Shown: positions 35,954 through 45,838 of the stretch, piece after piece | Layout: each line of letters opens with the position of its first letter | How positions within the stretch are numbered: position 1 is the stretch's first letter | Assembly: GCA_964392775.1 (NCBI GenBank) | Contig: CAYMRD010000002.1 | Coordinates: 131,006 to 195,005, forward strand | Reading direction: 5' to 3' | Length of the DNA: 64,000 nucleotides | Origin: UKL13-3 sp964392775 | GTDB taxonomy: Bacteria > Bacteroidota > Bacteroidia > UKL13-3 | Translations under genes and position numbers: made by a program | Notes under the pieces: model-generated | Databases searched by the model: none | What the model was told of the DNA's origin: nothing | The model's input: only the letters and a program-made list of their open reading frames with translations

Positions 35954-36754
35954 ATGACATTGTACGAAAAAATCCAATCCAATACCTTTCTGCTATCCGG
36001 TCCCTGCATCATCGAAAACGAAAGCATGGTGATGAACCTTGCCGAGAAAATTTCGAAGATTGCCGAAGAGCTAAACCTTACGTATGTGTTCAAGGCTTCG
36101 TTTGATAAGGCCAACCGTACTTCGGTGGACAGCTACCGCGGACATGGCATGAAAGAAGGATTGCGCATTTTGCAAAAAGTAAAAGATACGTTTGGATTAC
36201 CCGTAACAACCGATATTCACGAAAGCTGGCAAGCTCAGGAACTGGCCGAAGTGGTTGATGTTTTGCAGATTCCTGCCTTCCTGTGTCGCCAAACGGATTT
36301 GTTGTTGGAGTGCGGAAAAACCAACCGCATCGTCAATATCAAAAAAGCGCAATTTTTATCGGGCATCGAAATGAAACATGCCGTTAAAAAAGTAGAAAGC
36401 ACTGGCAATAAACAAATCATTTTAACCGAACGTGGAACCATGTTTGGTTATAACAACTTAGTTGTTGATTTCCGCAACTTAGTTGATATGAAAACCTTTG
36501 GATACCCTGTTTGCATGGATGTAACCCACAGCACCCAAAAGCCGGGTGGCATGGATGGCAAAAGTGGCGGAAACCGTGAGTACGCGGTATACCTGGCTTC
36601 GGCTGCTGCCGCTGTTGGTGTTGATGGATTTTTCTTTGAAGTACACGAAGATCCTGATCACGCGTTGAGCGATGGACCGAACATGATTCCGTTAAAAGAT
36701 TTCAGACAGCTTTTGCTGGATAGTGTGGTGAAACACAAAACGGGATTGCGTTAA
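35954..36754 (+). CDS. kdsA: 3-deoxy-8-phosphooctulonate synthase
   Basis: Condenses arabinose-5-phosphate with phosphoenolpyruvate to Kdo-8-phosphate, in the cytoplasm. I start it at ATG 35954 (MTLYEKIQSNTFLLSGPCII, 266 aa); a TTG eight codons earlier lies in the promoter zone. Family words are SGPCIIENE, FKASFDKANRTSVDSYRG, TDIHE, QIPAFLCRQTDLL, RGTMFGYNNLVVDFRN, MDVTHSTQKPGG, and FFEVHEDPDHALSDGPNM. The Asn in FDKANRTS and the Cys/His set near FLCRQ show a complete active site. It lies near kdsD. Its stop overlaps the stop of the convergent MFS gene by 4 nt. Confidence 0.98.
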   Translation: MTLYEKIQSNTFLLSGPCIIENESMVMNLAEKISKIAEELNLTYVFKASFDKANRTSVDSYRGHGMKEGLRILQKVKDTFGLPVTTDIHESWQAQELAEVVDVLQIPAFLCRQTDLLLECGKTNRIVNIKKAQFLSGIEMKHAVKKVESTGNKQIILTERGTMFGYNNLVVDFRNLVDMKTFGYPVCMDVTHSTQKPGGMDGKSGGNREYAVYLASAAAAVGVDGFFFEVHEDPDHALSDGPNMIPLKDFRQLLLDSVVKHKTGLR

Positions 36755-37968
36755 AACTGCTCTCCCGAAGCTGAACGAATGCGGGTTACCAAAAACAAGC
36801 ACAATAAGGTAGCCGCTATCGACAAGTATCCTACCCAATCATAATGCAACAATTCTCCGTTGGGTTGTTTAACGATAATCAAACCTGCAATATAGGATGC
36901 AACACCTGCACTTATTTGTTGCATGGATGAGGTGATGCTCATAAAACTTCCTCTGTTTTCAGGCTTTACTGCGGCTGTTACCATGGCTTGGGCAGGAATA
37001 AACCGTCCGCCCGAGAACACAAAAAATGCAGCCGAAACAATTAACACCATCCATATTTCGATGCGTGGCATATTGGTTAACAACAATACAGACAGCGCGC
37101 ACAGCGGAATAAAAATGGTGAACACTTTTTTCTTCCCGTATTTATCGGCCCATTTACCAATGAGCGGTGAAGTGAAGATGGTTAACAAGCCGCCTACTGC
37201 GTAAATATAAGCGATCTGCCCTTCTTCAAACCCCACATTACTTACCATATACGGACTTAAAAATGGAATAATGCTGAAATGCCCGAACATAATAACCATC
37301 ATAAACGTTAGCGCTTTACGTTGATTGGCATCCGAAGTGATACCTTTTAAGATTGCAAGTGGATTGGGTCGTGTATCCTTATGGTGTATATGACCGGTAA
37401 TATTGGGAACAAACTTCCAGATGAAGAAGGTAACCGGTAAACCACAGGCTACCAAAAATAAAAACGGAGCATGCCAGTCAAACTGGTTGGCTATAAACAA
37501 CCCGAATGGAACGCCAAATACCGATGCTACCGAGAAAGCGGCCATAATCATTCCCATGGCTTTACCTCTGCGCTCAAAAGGAATCATATCACCAACAATG
37601 GAAAGAACAATAGCGCCAAGTACACCACCGAATAAACCGGTAAAAATGCGGGCGCTCAAAAGCAATTCATACGTTGGCGCTAAACCACAGGCAAGCGTTC
37701 CGATTAAAAAGCCCGCATACAAAAATTGCAGAAATTTTTTACGGTCAAACCTGTCAACAATAAAAGCCGCAAAGAATCCCGACACTCCCGCACTAAAAGT
37801 ATAAGCCGAAACCACCAACCCAAATTGTTGAGGTGTAATTCCGAATATGCGCATCAACTGAGGTCCCAATGGCATCATGATCATAAAATCCATGATATTG
37901 GTAAAATTGATTGCCGCCAATGTTATAAGCAGTATCCGTTCATGTTTTTGCATCTGCGCAAGTAACAT
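36751..37968 (-). CDS. MFS transporter (drug/sugar efflux-like)
   Basis: 405 aa with 12 predicted transmembrane helices. The family motif A is FIVDRFDRKKFLQF between helices 2 and 3, with FAAF before it. A second-half equivalent reads IGKWADKYGKKKVFT. The pattern RIFTGLFGGVLGAIVLSIVGD (helix 5 region) is typical of the AraJ/Bcr-like drug:H+ antiporter group. It is convergent with kdsA, sharing 4 nt. The first ATG (37968) is used; a Met five codons later would also do. No regulator is adjacent and the substrate is unknown. Confidence 0.92.
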   Translation of the reverse strand: MLLAQMQKHERILLITLAAINFTNIMDFMIMMPLGPQLMRIFGITPQQFGLVVSAYTFSAGVSGFFAAFIVDRFDRKKFLQFLYAGFLIGTLACGLAPTYELLLSARIFTGLFGGVLGAIVLSIVGDMIPFERRGKAMGMIMAAFSVASVFGVPFGLFIANQFDWHAPFLFLVACGLPVTFFIWKFVPNITGHIHHKDTRPNPLAILKGITSDANQRKALTFMMVIMFGHFSIIPFLSPYMVSNVGFEEGQIAYIYAVGGLLTIFTSPLIGKWADKYGKKKVFTIFIPLCALSVLLLTNMPRIEIWMVLIVSAAFFVFSGGRFIPAQAMVTAAVKPENRGSFMSITSSMQQISAGVASYIAGLIIVKQPNGELLHYDWVGYLSIAATLLCLFLVTRIRSASGEQF

Positions 37969-38005
37969 TTAATGTAAATGCTTAACCAATTTTTTCGGTG
38001 AGTGG

Positions 38006-41000
38006 TTATTTATCTCGTATAAGTGTAATCGTTCCGTGAACCGTTGTGGGTTTGCTTTCAGTTATCAGTTGATAGGTAAAAATAAAATAATACGTTCCGG
38101 CCGGACAAGGTTCTCCTTCATTTCGGGTCAATCCGTTCCAGTTGATTCCATCATTACCAATTCCATCCACAACACTTTCATAAACCAAAGCTCCCCAGCG
38201 ATTGTAGATAGCTAATTCGTAGCGTGTATATCCAAGAATATCAATATCAAAAGCATCATTCTTATTGTCATTGTTATCAGGCGTAAATACATTTGGGATA
38301 ACAAGCCGTGTTTGATTGATATGAACCGGCTCACAAACCGAATCCCAACACTCCTGTTTGTTGTAAGTGGTTAAACAAACAATATATGTCCCTGTATCGC
38401 GATAGCTGAAAGAACCATTAACTGCTGTTGAGCTATTGGATGCACCTGCATCGGGTTTACCAAAATCCCATACATATCTGACACCCGAAACCGATTGATT
38501 GATAAATGTGTATTCGGGAGCCTTGCTGCTGTCAATCACAAATTTTGCTTCAACCGATAAAGCCGTTATCGATTTGCGAACCGTATCCACGCACTGAAAA
38601 CCCGTACTGTTAACAGGAATCAATTGCATTTGGTATATACCTGATGTTTGGTAAATATGCTCCGCAGTAGTATCAGGTCGAGTGCCATTGTATGAACCAC
38701 CGTCACCAAAAGTCCATTTATACCCATTGTACACCGCATCTCCAACGGCTGTAAATAGTAAGGGCTCATTCGGACAAACAGTATCTTCCACAATCACATC
38801 CATTGGTGGGGTTCCCATTACATACACTTTGCGTTCTGGCAATCCTGTTGACTGATCAGGAAAAAAGGAATTACAGATAATCACATTACCCGTATTAGGA
38901 TTGAAAACATTTTCGACACCCAGCAAACGCACATTGTATACACCAGCAGCCGTGTAGGTAAAATTGACATTCGTATCCGTGAATACAGTAAGGGTTTGAT
39001 TAGCTGTATCTCCGAAATACCAGGTCCATGCCCTGAGTGAGTCTGCTGTTGTATTGATAAACGTAGTCGTAAAAGGCTCGCACCCTAACGTATCAGAAAT
39101 CACAAACCATGGCTGAGGGCCTTTCATCTCAATGCCGGCAGTTGCCGTATCTACGCAACCTGCAACCGTTTGTATAACCATGCGAACCGTAAATTCGCCA
39201 TTTGAAGTAAAGTTATGTGCCGGATTGGAAAAAACACTATTGGTTTTTTGATCACCAAAATCCCAATCCCATGTTGCAACTGCATCACCGGGAACTGAAA
39301 TTTTATTCCCGAGGCTATCAACAAAAACCGTTGAATCCTTAAATGCCACAATCTGAGGCGCACAATAATAAGCAGACTGCAATCCGGCAATATGAGCCTT
39401 CGCTTCAACAATAGTCAGGTAATCAATCCGGACAACAGTATCCAAACAACCCAAACTATCCTGCATTGCAAGTTTAATGGTATACTTACCCGGTTTAGCA
39501 TATCGTATTCCGGTTAAAGGAGAGGTTTCAGCAAACCCTCTTCCATCCCCCAAATCCCACCATACTTTTTCTTTATTTGCAGCGACCCGGCTTGTATCAC
39601 CCCAATAATCTACGGGATTGAGTCCATCTAACGTTCCATATTTATAGTAACGCACAAATTCTCCCAAAGTCACCGAATCACCAACACATACAATTTGTTT
39701 AGACGCAGCAAAATCAGGTTTATAACCAATTCCGATGCCTGCTGTTGCTATTTTTCCACAACCTAAAACATTGGTATAAGTAGCGGCAACTTCATACGCT
39801 CCAGGTGCTTCATAAGTAAATTGTTGTTTGTTTATGATTGAATCATTGGGACCGAAAACCTGCACAATGGTATCGGCAGGACCCAGAAAATCCCATTTTA
39901 CTTTTGCCAGTTTATATTGAATAGAATCATTCGGTTTCACTTCAACTGTATAGGGTGCACAGCCCGGAAAGGCTTGAATGGAAAGATTAGCATTGATGGG
40001 CACCATTTGCATCAAATAATGATACCAGGCTGTATCGTAACAAGGATTTCCATTTCGGTCGTTACCGTTTTTAATAATAAGACCTACAGTAATCCACCCG
40101 TCAGGGTCGCATGTGGAATTATAGGTATAATCATAAAAGCCTCTACCCAAAGTATCAACCAAAACAAAATTGTTGATGCCACAAGCCGAATCAAAATTAA
40201 GCCAGGCCTTTTCGTGTCCACACTCAGGCAAAGTTTCATTGAACACAAAACGAATATTTGAACCAATACAAGGATTGCCGATAAAATAAAGACCTCTTCT
40301 GGGTGGAACAGCATTGGTATCCGGTCCGGCATCGGGTGCCTTTAGCGCCAATATAACCGAGTCGTAACTCCAACAACCGGTTGCAGGATCGGTTATGGTT
40401 AGCAGGGTTTTATAACAACCTTCTTTGCCCGGAGTATAAGCATGTTTAACCTCCATCGAATCAAGTGAGAAGTTACAGTTCATCCCAACATTCACCCCAT
40501 TTTTGGTATCGGTTGTACAGGGTGGAGCAAAGGCATCGCCAAAATCCCACAGATGATTTTTCGCACCGTTGCCCGAAGAACACGTTAAATAGGGAACCGG
40601 GGTTTTAAAATAAATGGTATCAAAAATTTCACATTGCGTGGTATTGACAATACTTGTTGCTAACTGACTTCTATCTTCAATCCTTGTTTTGGGACCATAC
40701 ACCTGAACAATGGTATCTCCTTCAACTGTACAATCGGGGAAAGCAGCTTTCATATACACTCTATACATACCACAGCTAGGAAACGAAAAACTCCATGTAG
40801 GATTTGTATAGGTAGCAACAATATTTCCATCCATGTCGTAGATGGTCCAGGTGGTTGTTGCAGGAACATTGCGCGATTCAAAGTCAAATCTATTTGTACG
40901 AAAACATTGCGTTGTTTGGGTTGCGTGGGTCAGATAAATAGTGGAATCGGGTATAATATTTTGAATCACTCCGGTTGGAAAAGCAGTATCTGAACATCCA

Positions 41001-41824
41001 TCCATATCCGTTACCATCAATTTAGGTGCATACATTCCTTTACCAGTATAAGTATGGTTAACAGATGCCCAACTGCTTGTATTGAATGTGGTATCGCCAA
41101 AATCCCATTGAAACGACTTTACTCTAGATTGAGAAATACTTGAATGATTGGTAAAGGTGACTGTTGTGGTATAACAGGTTGGAGGCACATCAGCAGAATA
41201 AGATATGGCCGGCATTTGCGGTAACAATAACACCGAATCCGTTTTCTGCAAACGGTCTACGCAATTATTGGTATCGGTTACTTCAAGCACTAATGAATAC
41301 AAGTGTCCACCAATATCAGTCGTATTTTGATAACAAAGATTCGGATTAAACGGAGGACTGCTTTCTAACTTGATATACCCGTTGCTCAGTTGAAAGATGC
41401 GCTTTTTCAATGGAGCATTTGAGTTACCCGGAGTTGATTGATCAAGTATGCACAGGTTGTTATTCTTAAAACAAAGGGTATCGTCAGACGTAATGGTAAA
41501 CTTAGCGTTCGGTTTGGCAAACACCCGGATTGGGTTCCCACTTATTGAACAACTGGCCCCTCCGCTAAACGTTACGGTTACCGAAGGCGTGTAAGATCCT
41601 TCAAGAATATAGGTATGCCCCGGAGTAGCTGTTGATGCTGTAAATCCATCACCAAAAGCCCAGCTATAGGTTGCAGGTGTTCCGCTTGATGTTGAAACGG
41701 CAAAATTAACGGTTGTTCCGGCACATACGATAGAATCTGTTTGCACCAAAGTACAGGTTTGCGCCACGGTTCGGCCCGCAATAAGCAACAAACACAGAAG
41801 AAGGATTGGCCGTACTCGAATCAC
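38006..41824 (-). CDS. Giant PKD-repeat surface protein with T9SS type B (gliding-associated) sorting domain
   Basis: 1,272 aa, starting at a GTG that gives a signal peptide (MIRVRPILLLCLLLIAGRTV, cleaved near AQ22). At least nine PKD-like domains follow along the length, marked by YSWAFGDG, FQWDFGDT, HLWDFGDA, VWWDLGDGRG, WDWDFGDQ, WTWYFGDT, YKWTFGDGG and YVWDFGKP. The last 90 residues are the 'gliding motility-associated C-terminal domain' (VIPNVFTPDNNDNKNDAFD, YNRWGALVYES, CPAGTYYFIFTY), which is the type B T9SS signal. The protein is thus exported and probably anchored or tethered at the cell surface. An adhesin or scaffold role is inferred from the PKD array. Confidence 0.92.
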   Translation of the reverse strand: MIRVRPILLLCLLLIAGRTVAQTCTLVQTDSIVCAGTTVNFAVSTSSGTPATYSWAFGDGFTASTATPGHTYILEGSYTPSVTVTFSGGASCSISGNPIRVFAKPNAKFTITSDDTLCFKNNNLCILDQSTPGNSNAPLKKRIFQLSNGYIKLESSPPFNPNLCYQNTTDIGGHLYSLVLEVTDTNNCVDRLQKTDSVLLLPQMPAISYSADVPPTCYTTTVTFTNHSSISQSRVKSFQWDFGDTTFNTSSWASVNHTYTGKGMYAPKLMVTDMDGCSDTAFPTGVIQNIIPDSTIYLTHATQTTQCFRTNRFDFESRNVPATTTWTIYDMDGNIVATYTNPTWSFSFPSCGMYRVYMKAAFPDCTVEGDTIVQVYGPKTRIEDRSQLATSIVNTTQCEIFDTIYFKTPVPYLTCSSGNGAKNHLWDFGDAFAPPCTTDTKNGVNVGMNCNFSLDSMEVKHAYTPGKEGCYKTLLTITDPATGCWSYDSVILALKAPDAGPDTNAVPPRRGLYFIGNPCIGSNIRFVFNETLPECGHEKAWLNFDSACGINNFVLVDTLGRGFYDYTYNSTCDPDGWITVGLIIKNGNDRNGNPCYDTAWYHYLMQMVPINANLSIQAFPGCAPYTVEVKPNDSIQYKLAKVKWDFLGPADTIVQVFGPNDSIINKQQFTYEAPGAYEVAATYTNVLGCGKIATAGIGIGYKPDFAASKQIVCVGDSVTLGEFVRYYKYGTLDGLNPVDYWGDTSRVAANKEKVWWDLGDGRGFAETSPLTGIRYAKPGKYTIKLAMQDSLGCLDTVVRIDYLTIVEAKAHIAGLQSAYYCAPQIVAFKDSTVFVDSLGNKISVPGDAVATWDWDFGDQKTNSVFSNPAHNFTSNGEFTVRMVIQTVAGCVDTATAGIEMKGPQPWFVISDTLGCEPFTTTFINTTADSLRAWTWYFGDTANQTLTVFTDTNVNFTYTAAGVYNVRLLGVENVFNPNTGNVIICNSFFPDQSTGLPERKVYVMGTPPMDVIVEDTVCPNEPLLFTAVGDAVYNGYKWTFGDGGSYNGTRPDTTAEHIYQTSGIYQMQLIPVNSTGFQCVDTVRKSITALSVEAKFVIDSSKAPEYTFINQSVSGVRYVWDFGKPDAGASNSSTAVNGSFSYRDTGTYIVCLTTYNKQECWDSVCEPVHINQTRLVIPNVFTPDNNDNKNDAFDIDILGYTRYELAIYNRWGALVYESVVDGIGNDGINWNGLTRNEGEPCPAGTYYFIFTYQLITESKPTTVHGTITLIRDK

Positions 41825-42000
41825 TGGGGTTGAATAAAGATTGTAATCTACAATATAAACTGTTTATCTCCACAACACAAACCCATAAAACCACCAGCAA
41901 GTCTTTTGATATGGTTTATGATAAGATTAAGAACATTCAATCGAAGTTGCATTGTTACATAGCTAAAATCATAACTGTTTCCTACTCACAGATATTTACT

Positions 42001-42008
42001 TAAATTTG
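42001..42008 (+). promoter_or_regulatory. -7 box for mtaB six nt before the ATG
   Basis: TAAATTTG matches TAnnTTTG exactly and ends 6 nt before ATG 42015. A TGTTT about 20 nt upstream (41976-41980) is a weak -33 candidate. Confidence 0.5.
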
Positions 42009-42014
42009 CCGCGC

Positions 42015-43319
42015 ATGAATAAAAGCGTAGCGTTTTATACTTTGGGCTGTAAGCTCAACTTTTCGGAAACCTCAACCATTGGCCGCCAGTTGATGGATGA
42101 AGGCTACCAGAAGGTGGCGTTCGAACAGGGAGCGGATGTGTATGTAATTAATACCTGCTCTGTAACCGATAATGCCGACAAAAAGTGCAAACGCATTGTA
42201 AAAGAGGCTTTGCGACACAATCCGCAGGCTTTTGTAACCATCATAGGTTGTTATGCTCAGCTTAAACCACAGGAGATTGCCAATATTCCCGGAGTTGATT
42301 TGGTTTTGGGCGCTGCCGAAAAATTCAATATCAACCAATACCTCACCGATACCTGCAAAAAGGAAGTAGCCGAAGTAAAAGACGGCAAAATCAAAGAGGT
42401 ATTGGAATACCATGCCTCCTACTCTATTGGCGACCGTACCCGTTCATTCTTAAAGGTTCAGGATGGTTGCGACTATTTCTGTTCGTTTTGCACCATTCCA
42501 TTGGCGCGTGGCTCAAGCCGCAGCGATACGATTGAAAACGTTGTTAAACAAGCCAAAGAAGTGGTGGATCAGGGTATACGCGAAATTGTACTTACGGGTG
42601 TAAACACGGGCGATTTTGGAGTGAACACAGGCGAAAACTTTTTAGGATTACTCAAAGCATTGGATGAAGTTGAAGGCCTCAGCCGGCTGCGCATCTCTTC
42701 AATCGAACCGAACTTGCTTACTGACGAAATCATAGAATTTGTAGCTGCTTCTAAAACCGTGGTTCCTCATTTCCATATTCCGTTACAATCGGGTTCCGAT
42801 AAAATTTTGCAGAGCATGCGCAGAAAATACCTGACGGCTTTGTATACATCAAGGGTAAACAAAATCAAAACGCTGATGCCACATTGTTGTATTGGTGTGG
42901 ATGTGATTGTGGGATTCCCGGGCGAAACACATGAGGATTTCCTCGACACTTACAATTACCTAAACGACTTAGACATCTCATACTTGCATGTTTTCACATA
43001 CAGTGAACGCAACAATACAACAGCTAATAAGTTACCGGGACGAGTACCAATGCACGAGCGTGCCGAGCGTAGCAAGATGTTGCATATCCTAAGTGATAAA
43101 AAACGGAGGTTCTTCTATGAGCAGTTTTTAGGAACCGTTCGTCCTGTGTTGTGGGAGATTGAAAATGATGGCAGCGTGATGCACGGCTTCACCGACAATT
43201 ATGTGAAGGTCAAAAAACAATACGACCCGCTTTCAGTAAACGAGATTATGGATGTAGAGTTGGGAGAGATTGATAGCGACATGGTAGTCGATACCAAAGT
43301 ACCGGCACTCGTGTTTTAA
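42015..43319 (+). CDS. mtaB: tRNA (N6-threonylcarbamoyladenosine(37)-C2)-methylthiotransferase
   Basis: Radical-SAM enzyme that adds a methylthio group to t6A37 of ANN-decoding tRNAs. 434 aa from ATG 42015; the in-frame TTG upstream belongs to the -7 box. The N-terminal UPF0004 domain carries its three cluster cysteines in TLGCKLN, NTCSVT and GCYAQ. The radical-SAM motif is GCDYFCSFCTIPLARG. Residues about 240-330 are the TIM-barrel (HIPLQSGSDKILQSMRRKY), and the last 60 a TRAM-like domain. The 'GCKLN' and 'TVT'-type pattern favours MtaB over MiaB or RimO. It stands alone on its strand. Confidence 0.94.
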   Translation: MNKSVAFYTLGCKLNFSETSTIGRQLMDEGYQKVAFEQGADVYVINTCSVTDNADKKCKRIVKEALRHNPQAFVTIIGCYAQLKPQEIANIPGVDLVLGAAEKFNINQYLTDTCKKEVAEVKDGKIKEVLEYHASYSIGDRTRSFLKVQDGCDYFCSFCTIPLARGSSRSDTIENVVKQAKEVVDQGIREIVLTGVNTGDFGVNTGENFLGLLKALDEVEGLSRLRISSIEPNLLTDEIIEFVAASKTVVPHFHIPLQSGSDKILQSMRRKYLTALYTSRVNKIKTLMPHCCIGVDVIVGFPGETHEDFLDTYNYLNDLDISYLHVFTYSERNNTTANKLPGRVPMHERAERSKMLHILSDKKRRFFYEQFLGTVRPVLWEIENDGSVMHGFTDNYVKVKKQYDPLSVNEIMDVELGEIDSDMVVDTKVPALVF

Positions 43320-43391
43320 CAGATTCCACACTTTACATCTTTGCAAATATGTGTACATTGCAAGCGTTGAATTAAACATACAACGTAACAC

Positions 43392-44552
43392 ATGTATCCA
43401 ACCATTTCCGATTTACTCAACGACCTTTTAGGACTCAATATTCCAATGCCCATTCAAACCTTTGGTTTTTTTATGGGCCTTTCGTTTTTAGCTGCTTACT
43501 ATTTCAGTTCGTTAGAACTTAAACGCAAAGAATCGCTTGGTTTGATTAAAGCTTTTAACCAAACCATTACCCTTAACAAGCGGTTGACCACGCAAGATTT
43601 TGTTTCACAAATTTTAGTGGGTGCACTCATCGGATTTAAAGGACTTGAAATATTGCTTCACTATGGTGATTTGCTCAACGATACCCAGGGATTTATCCTT
43701 TCGCTTCGAGGCAACCTGATTGGTGCTATCATCGGAGGTGGTATTGCCTATTACTTTGCAAAACAGGAAGACGACAAAGCAAAAGCCAAGACCGAATCTA
43801 CCAAAACAATATTGGTTCATCCTTATGAAATAATGGGCAATGTATTATTGATTGCTGCTGTTTCGGGTTTGCTGGGCGCCAAAATATTCCACAACCTTGA
43901 AAACCTTGATGATTTTGCAGCCGACCCAATTGGCACTTTGTTTTCGTTTAGCGGACTCACCTATTACGGAGGATTGATTGTAGCCACCGTCATGGTTTTG
44001 CGTTATACCGGCAAAAAAGGCATTCACTGGAAACACATGATTGATGCCACCGCTCCGGCCTTGATACTGGCGTATGGAATGGGGCGCATTGGTTGCCACC
44101 TGAGCGGTGATGGAGATTGGGGTATTGTAAACCTTGCTGCCAAACCTGAGTGGATGTCGGTTTTACCTGATTGGTTGTGGAGTTATACCTACCCTCACAA
44201 CGTAATTGGAGAAGGTATTCCGATTGAAGGTTGTATTGGCCACCATTGCAATGTATTGCCCGAGCCTGTATTCCCAACACCGTTGTATGAAGTATTGATG
44301 TCGTTTGCCATCTTTGGCATATTGTGGGGCATTCGCACACGCATCCAAACTGCCGGATTATTGTTCAGCATTTACCTGATGTTTAATGGTGTTGAACGTT
44401 TTTTAATTGAGCAAATCAGAGTGAACACTACCTACAAAATTGCAGGCCATGCCATCACCCAAGCCGAAATCATTTCAGTATTATTGTTCACCGTAGGATT
44501 GATTTCAACCGTTTGGTTACTCTCTAAACGTAATCAATCGCCATCTGCTTAA
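43392..44552 (+). CDS. lgt: Prolipoprotein diacylglyceryl transferase, enlarged form
   Basis: Transfers a diacylglyceryl group from phosphatidylglycerol to the lipobox Cys of prolipoproteins in the inner membrane. 386 aa, about 100 more than E. coli Lgt. Several transmembrane helices are visible (about 24-40, 70-90, 106-122, 148-165, 186-204, 221-233 and two near the end). The signature is GRIGCHLSGDGDWG (231-244). Extra parts are an acidic/Lys segment at about 123-140 and a periplasmic loop at 245-295 holding two close cysteines (281 and 286). Lipoprotein genes in the window (two adaptors, the 550-aa lipoprotein) are its likely clients. It starts 72 nt after mtaB, same strand. Confidence 0.9.
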   Translation: MYPTISDLLNDLLGLNIPMPIQTFGFFMGLSFLAAYYFSSLELKRKESLGLIKAFNQTITLNKRLTTQDFVSQILVGALIGFKGLEILLHYGDLLNDTQGFILSLRGNLIGAIIGGGIAYYFAKQEDDKAKAKTESTKTILVHPYEIMGNVLLIAAVSGLLGAKIFHNLENLDDFAADPIGTLFSFSGLTYYGGLIVATVMVLRYTGKKGIHWKHMIDATAPALILAYGMGRIGCHLSGDGDWGIVNLAAKPEWMSVLPDWLWSYTYPHNVIGEGIPIEGCIGHHCNVLPEPVFPTPLYEVLMSFAIFGILWGIRTRIQTAGLLFSIYLMFNGVERFLIEQIRVNTTYKIAGHAITQAEIISVLLFTVGLISTVWLLSKRNQSPSA

Positions 44553-44588
44553 ACTATTGGCATCATTCTTTCCATCTGCTGCAACAAC

Positions 44589-45119
44589 ATGTTAAAACCG
44601 GGAATCATTTTTTGTATGCTGTTATTGGGGCTGCTCAAAGTGCAAGCCCAACAACAAGATACTGTTAAACAATACAACCTGCCTCCGTTTATAGTTGAAG
44701 CCCAAAAAGATCCTGAATATGAAAAACGTTATCAGAAACTAGTGAGGGATGTAAAAAAAGTATTGCCCTACGCAAAAATGGCGGGCTTTCGCTTTCAGTT
44801 GATGGAACAAAACCTCGAATTGCTCCCCACTGAAAAAGCCCGTAAAGAATATTTGAAACGCACCGAAGAAGCCATCAAGGATCAGTTTATGGATGATTTG
44901 GTGAACCTTACCGTATCACAAGGAAAAATATTGATTAAGCTCATACACCGCGAAACCGGTAAGGATACCTATACCCTCCTAAAAGAATACCGCGGAGGTT
45001 TTACAGCCATGTATTGGCAAGGTATGGCCAAAGTATTTTCGGCTGATTTAAAAAACGAATACAACCCTGTTGAGGATTGGCAGATCGAGCAGATTATCAA
45101 AACGTTGGGATTCGAATAG
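44589..45119 (+). CDS. DUF4294 family exported protein
   Basis: 176 aa with a signal peptide ending VQAQQ (residues 1-22). The conserved core is the RYQKLVRDVKKVLPYAKMAG helix (about 46-65), then ERTEEAIKDQF-like and RETGKDTYTLLKEYRGG and the AMYWQGMAKVFSADLKNEY block, typical of DUF4294. The function of the family is unknown; the mature protein is highly charged and helical and so probably periplasmic. It starts 36 nt after lgt and may share its mRNA. Confidence 0.88.
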   Translation: MLKPGIIFCMLLLGLLKVQAQQQDTVKQYNLPPFIVEAQKDPEYEKRYQKLVRDVKKVLPYAKMAGFRFQLMEQNLELLPTEKARKEYLKRTEEAIKDQFMDDLVNLTVSQGKILIKLIHRETGKDTYTLLKEYRGGFTAMYWQGMAKVFSADLKNEYNPVEDWQIEQIIKTLGFE

Positions 45120-45487
45120 ACACTCAATACAGTAGGCAAAAAAGAAAGTAGGCAGTAAGCAATAACGGAATGCTACAAATCAACTAAACAACCCAAAATA
45201 AACAACCCGCAATAATTGTCAGGCTGAGTTTATCGAAGCCAACTCGCAACCTTTGAAGTAGGCAAAAAAGTAGACAGTAGGCAATCTGCATACAGTGAAT
45301 ACACACCTACGCTGAAACTTCGGTGAACGAAAAATCAACCAAAATGCTGTCACCCTGAGTTTACCGAAGGGAGGCCAAAGTGAAGTAAAATGTCGGACTT
45401 CGATAAACTCAGTCTGACATCGCGCAACTCGACCTTGGTGTCTTTCTTATCTTAAAATTTTTGTGGCTTGGTGTACAAAAAAATAAG
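45120..45487. repeat. Mosaic of short dispersed repeats
   Basis: No gene was found. The stretch holds three copies of a GTCAnnCTGAGTTTAnCGAAG word: 45218-45238, 45349-45370, and one inverted at 45398-45418 (CTTCGATAAACTCAGTCTGAC). The last two form a foldback. CACCTACGCTGAAACTTCGGTGAACGAA-like sequence at 45304-45331 recurs at 51395-51422 with one difference. An AAGTAGGCA-like word repeats near 45130, 45160 and 45260. Confidence 0.6.
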
Positions 45488-45727
45488 TCACTTCACCATT
45501 GCTGCTGCATCAAGCCGATGTGCATACTCCATAATCATATTGATGGAAGTAGGATGAACATCAAGTGAAGCTGATTCTACCAAAGAAACCGTTTCCTGTA
45601 ATTGCTCATATTCCGCTGCTACGTTAGCATCCTGCTCTATCAGCTCATTGATAAATGCTGATTCAGATGTTTCTGTTTCGTTGTAAATAAAGCGGAGAAG
45701 ATTGTTTGAAGTGTAAATTTCGGACAT
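45488..45727 (-). CDS. Small protein linked to the ECF sigma factor, possible anti-sigma or modulator
   Basis: 79 aa from ATG 45727 (MSEIYTSNNLLRFIYNETE); a longer ORF starts 17 codons upstream, but this internal Met better fits a compact acidic helical protein. It reads INELIEQDANVAAEYEQLQE and TSINMIMEYAHRL and has no Cys/His metal site, no transmembrane helix and no known domain. It lies 111 nt downstream of the sigma factor gene on the same strand, as in many sigma/anti-sigma pairs, so a regulatory partnership is inferred. The family is not recognised. Confidence 0.7.
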   Translation of the reverse strand: MSEIYTSNNLLRFIYNETETSESAFINELIEQDANVAAEYEQLQETVSLVESASLDVHPTSINMIMEYAHRLDAAAMVK

Positions 45728-45838
45728 AGGCGAAATCGCTGTTTTAAATGGTTGATATCCAATTAAACGCAACGCCAACTAAGTTATTGTGCGAATGCTT
45801 TGACCACATCCACACAATAACACCCAACAGCCTTGTTC

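Noticed and set aside
42006..42014. TTG start for mtaB (and similar TTG starts for lon, kdsA and the 27068 gene)
   Set aside because: For mtaB, lon and the 27068 gene the TTG lies within a TAnnTTTG promoter box, and for kdsA it lies upstream of one; all four have a close ATG giving the usual N-terminus.
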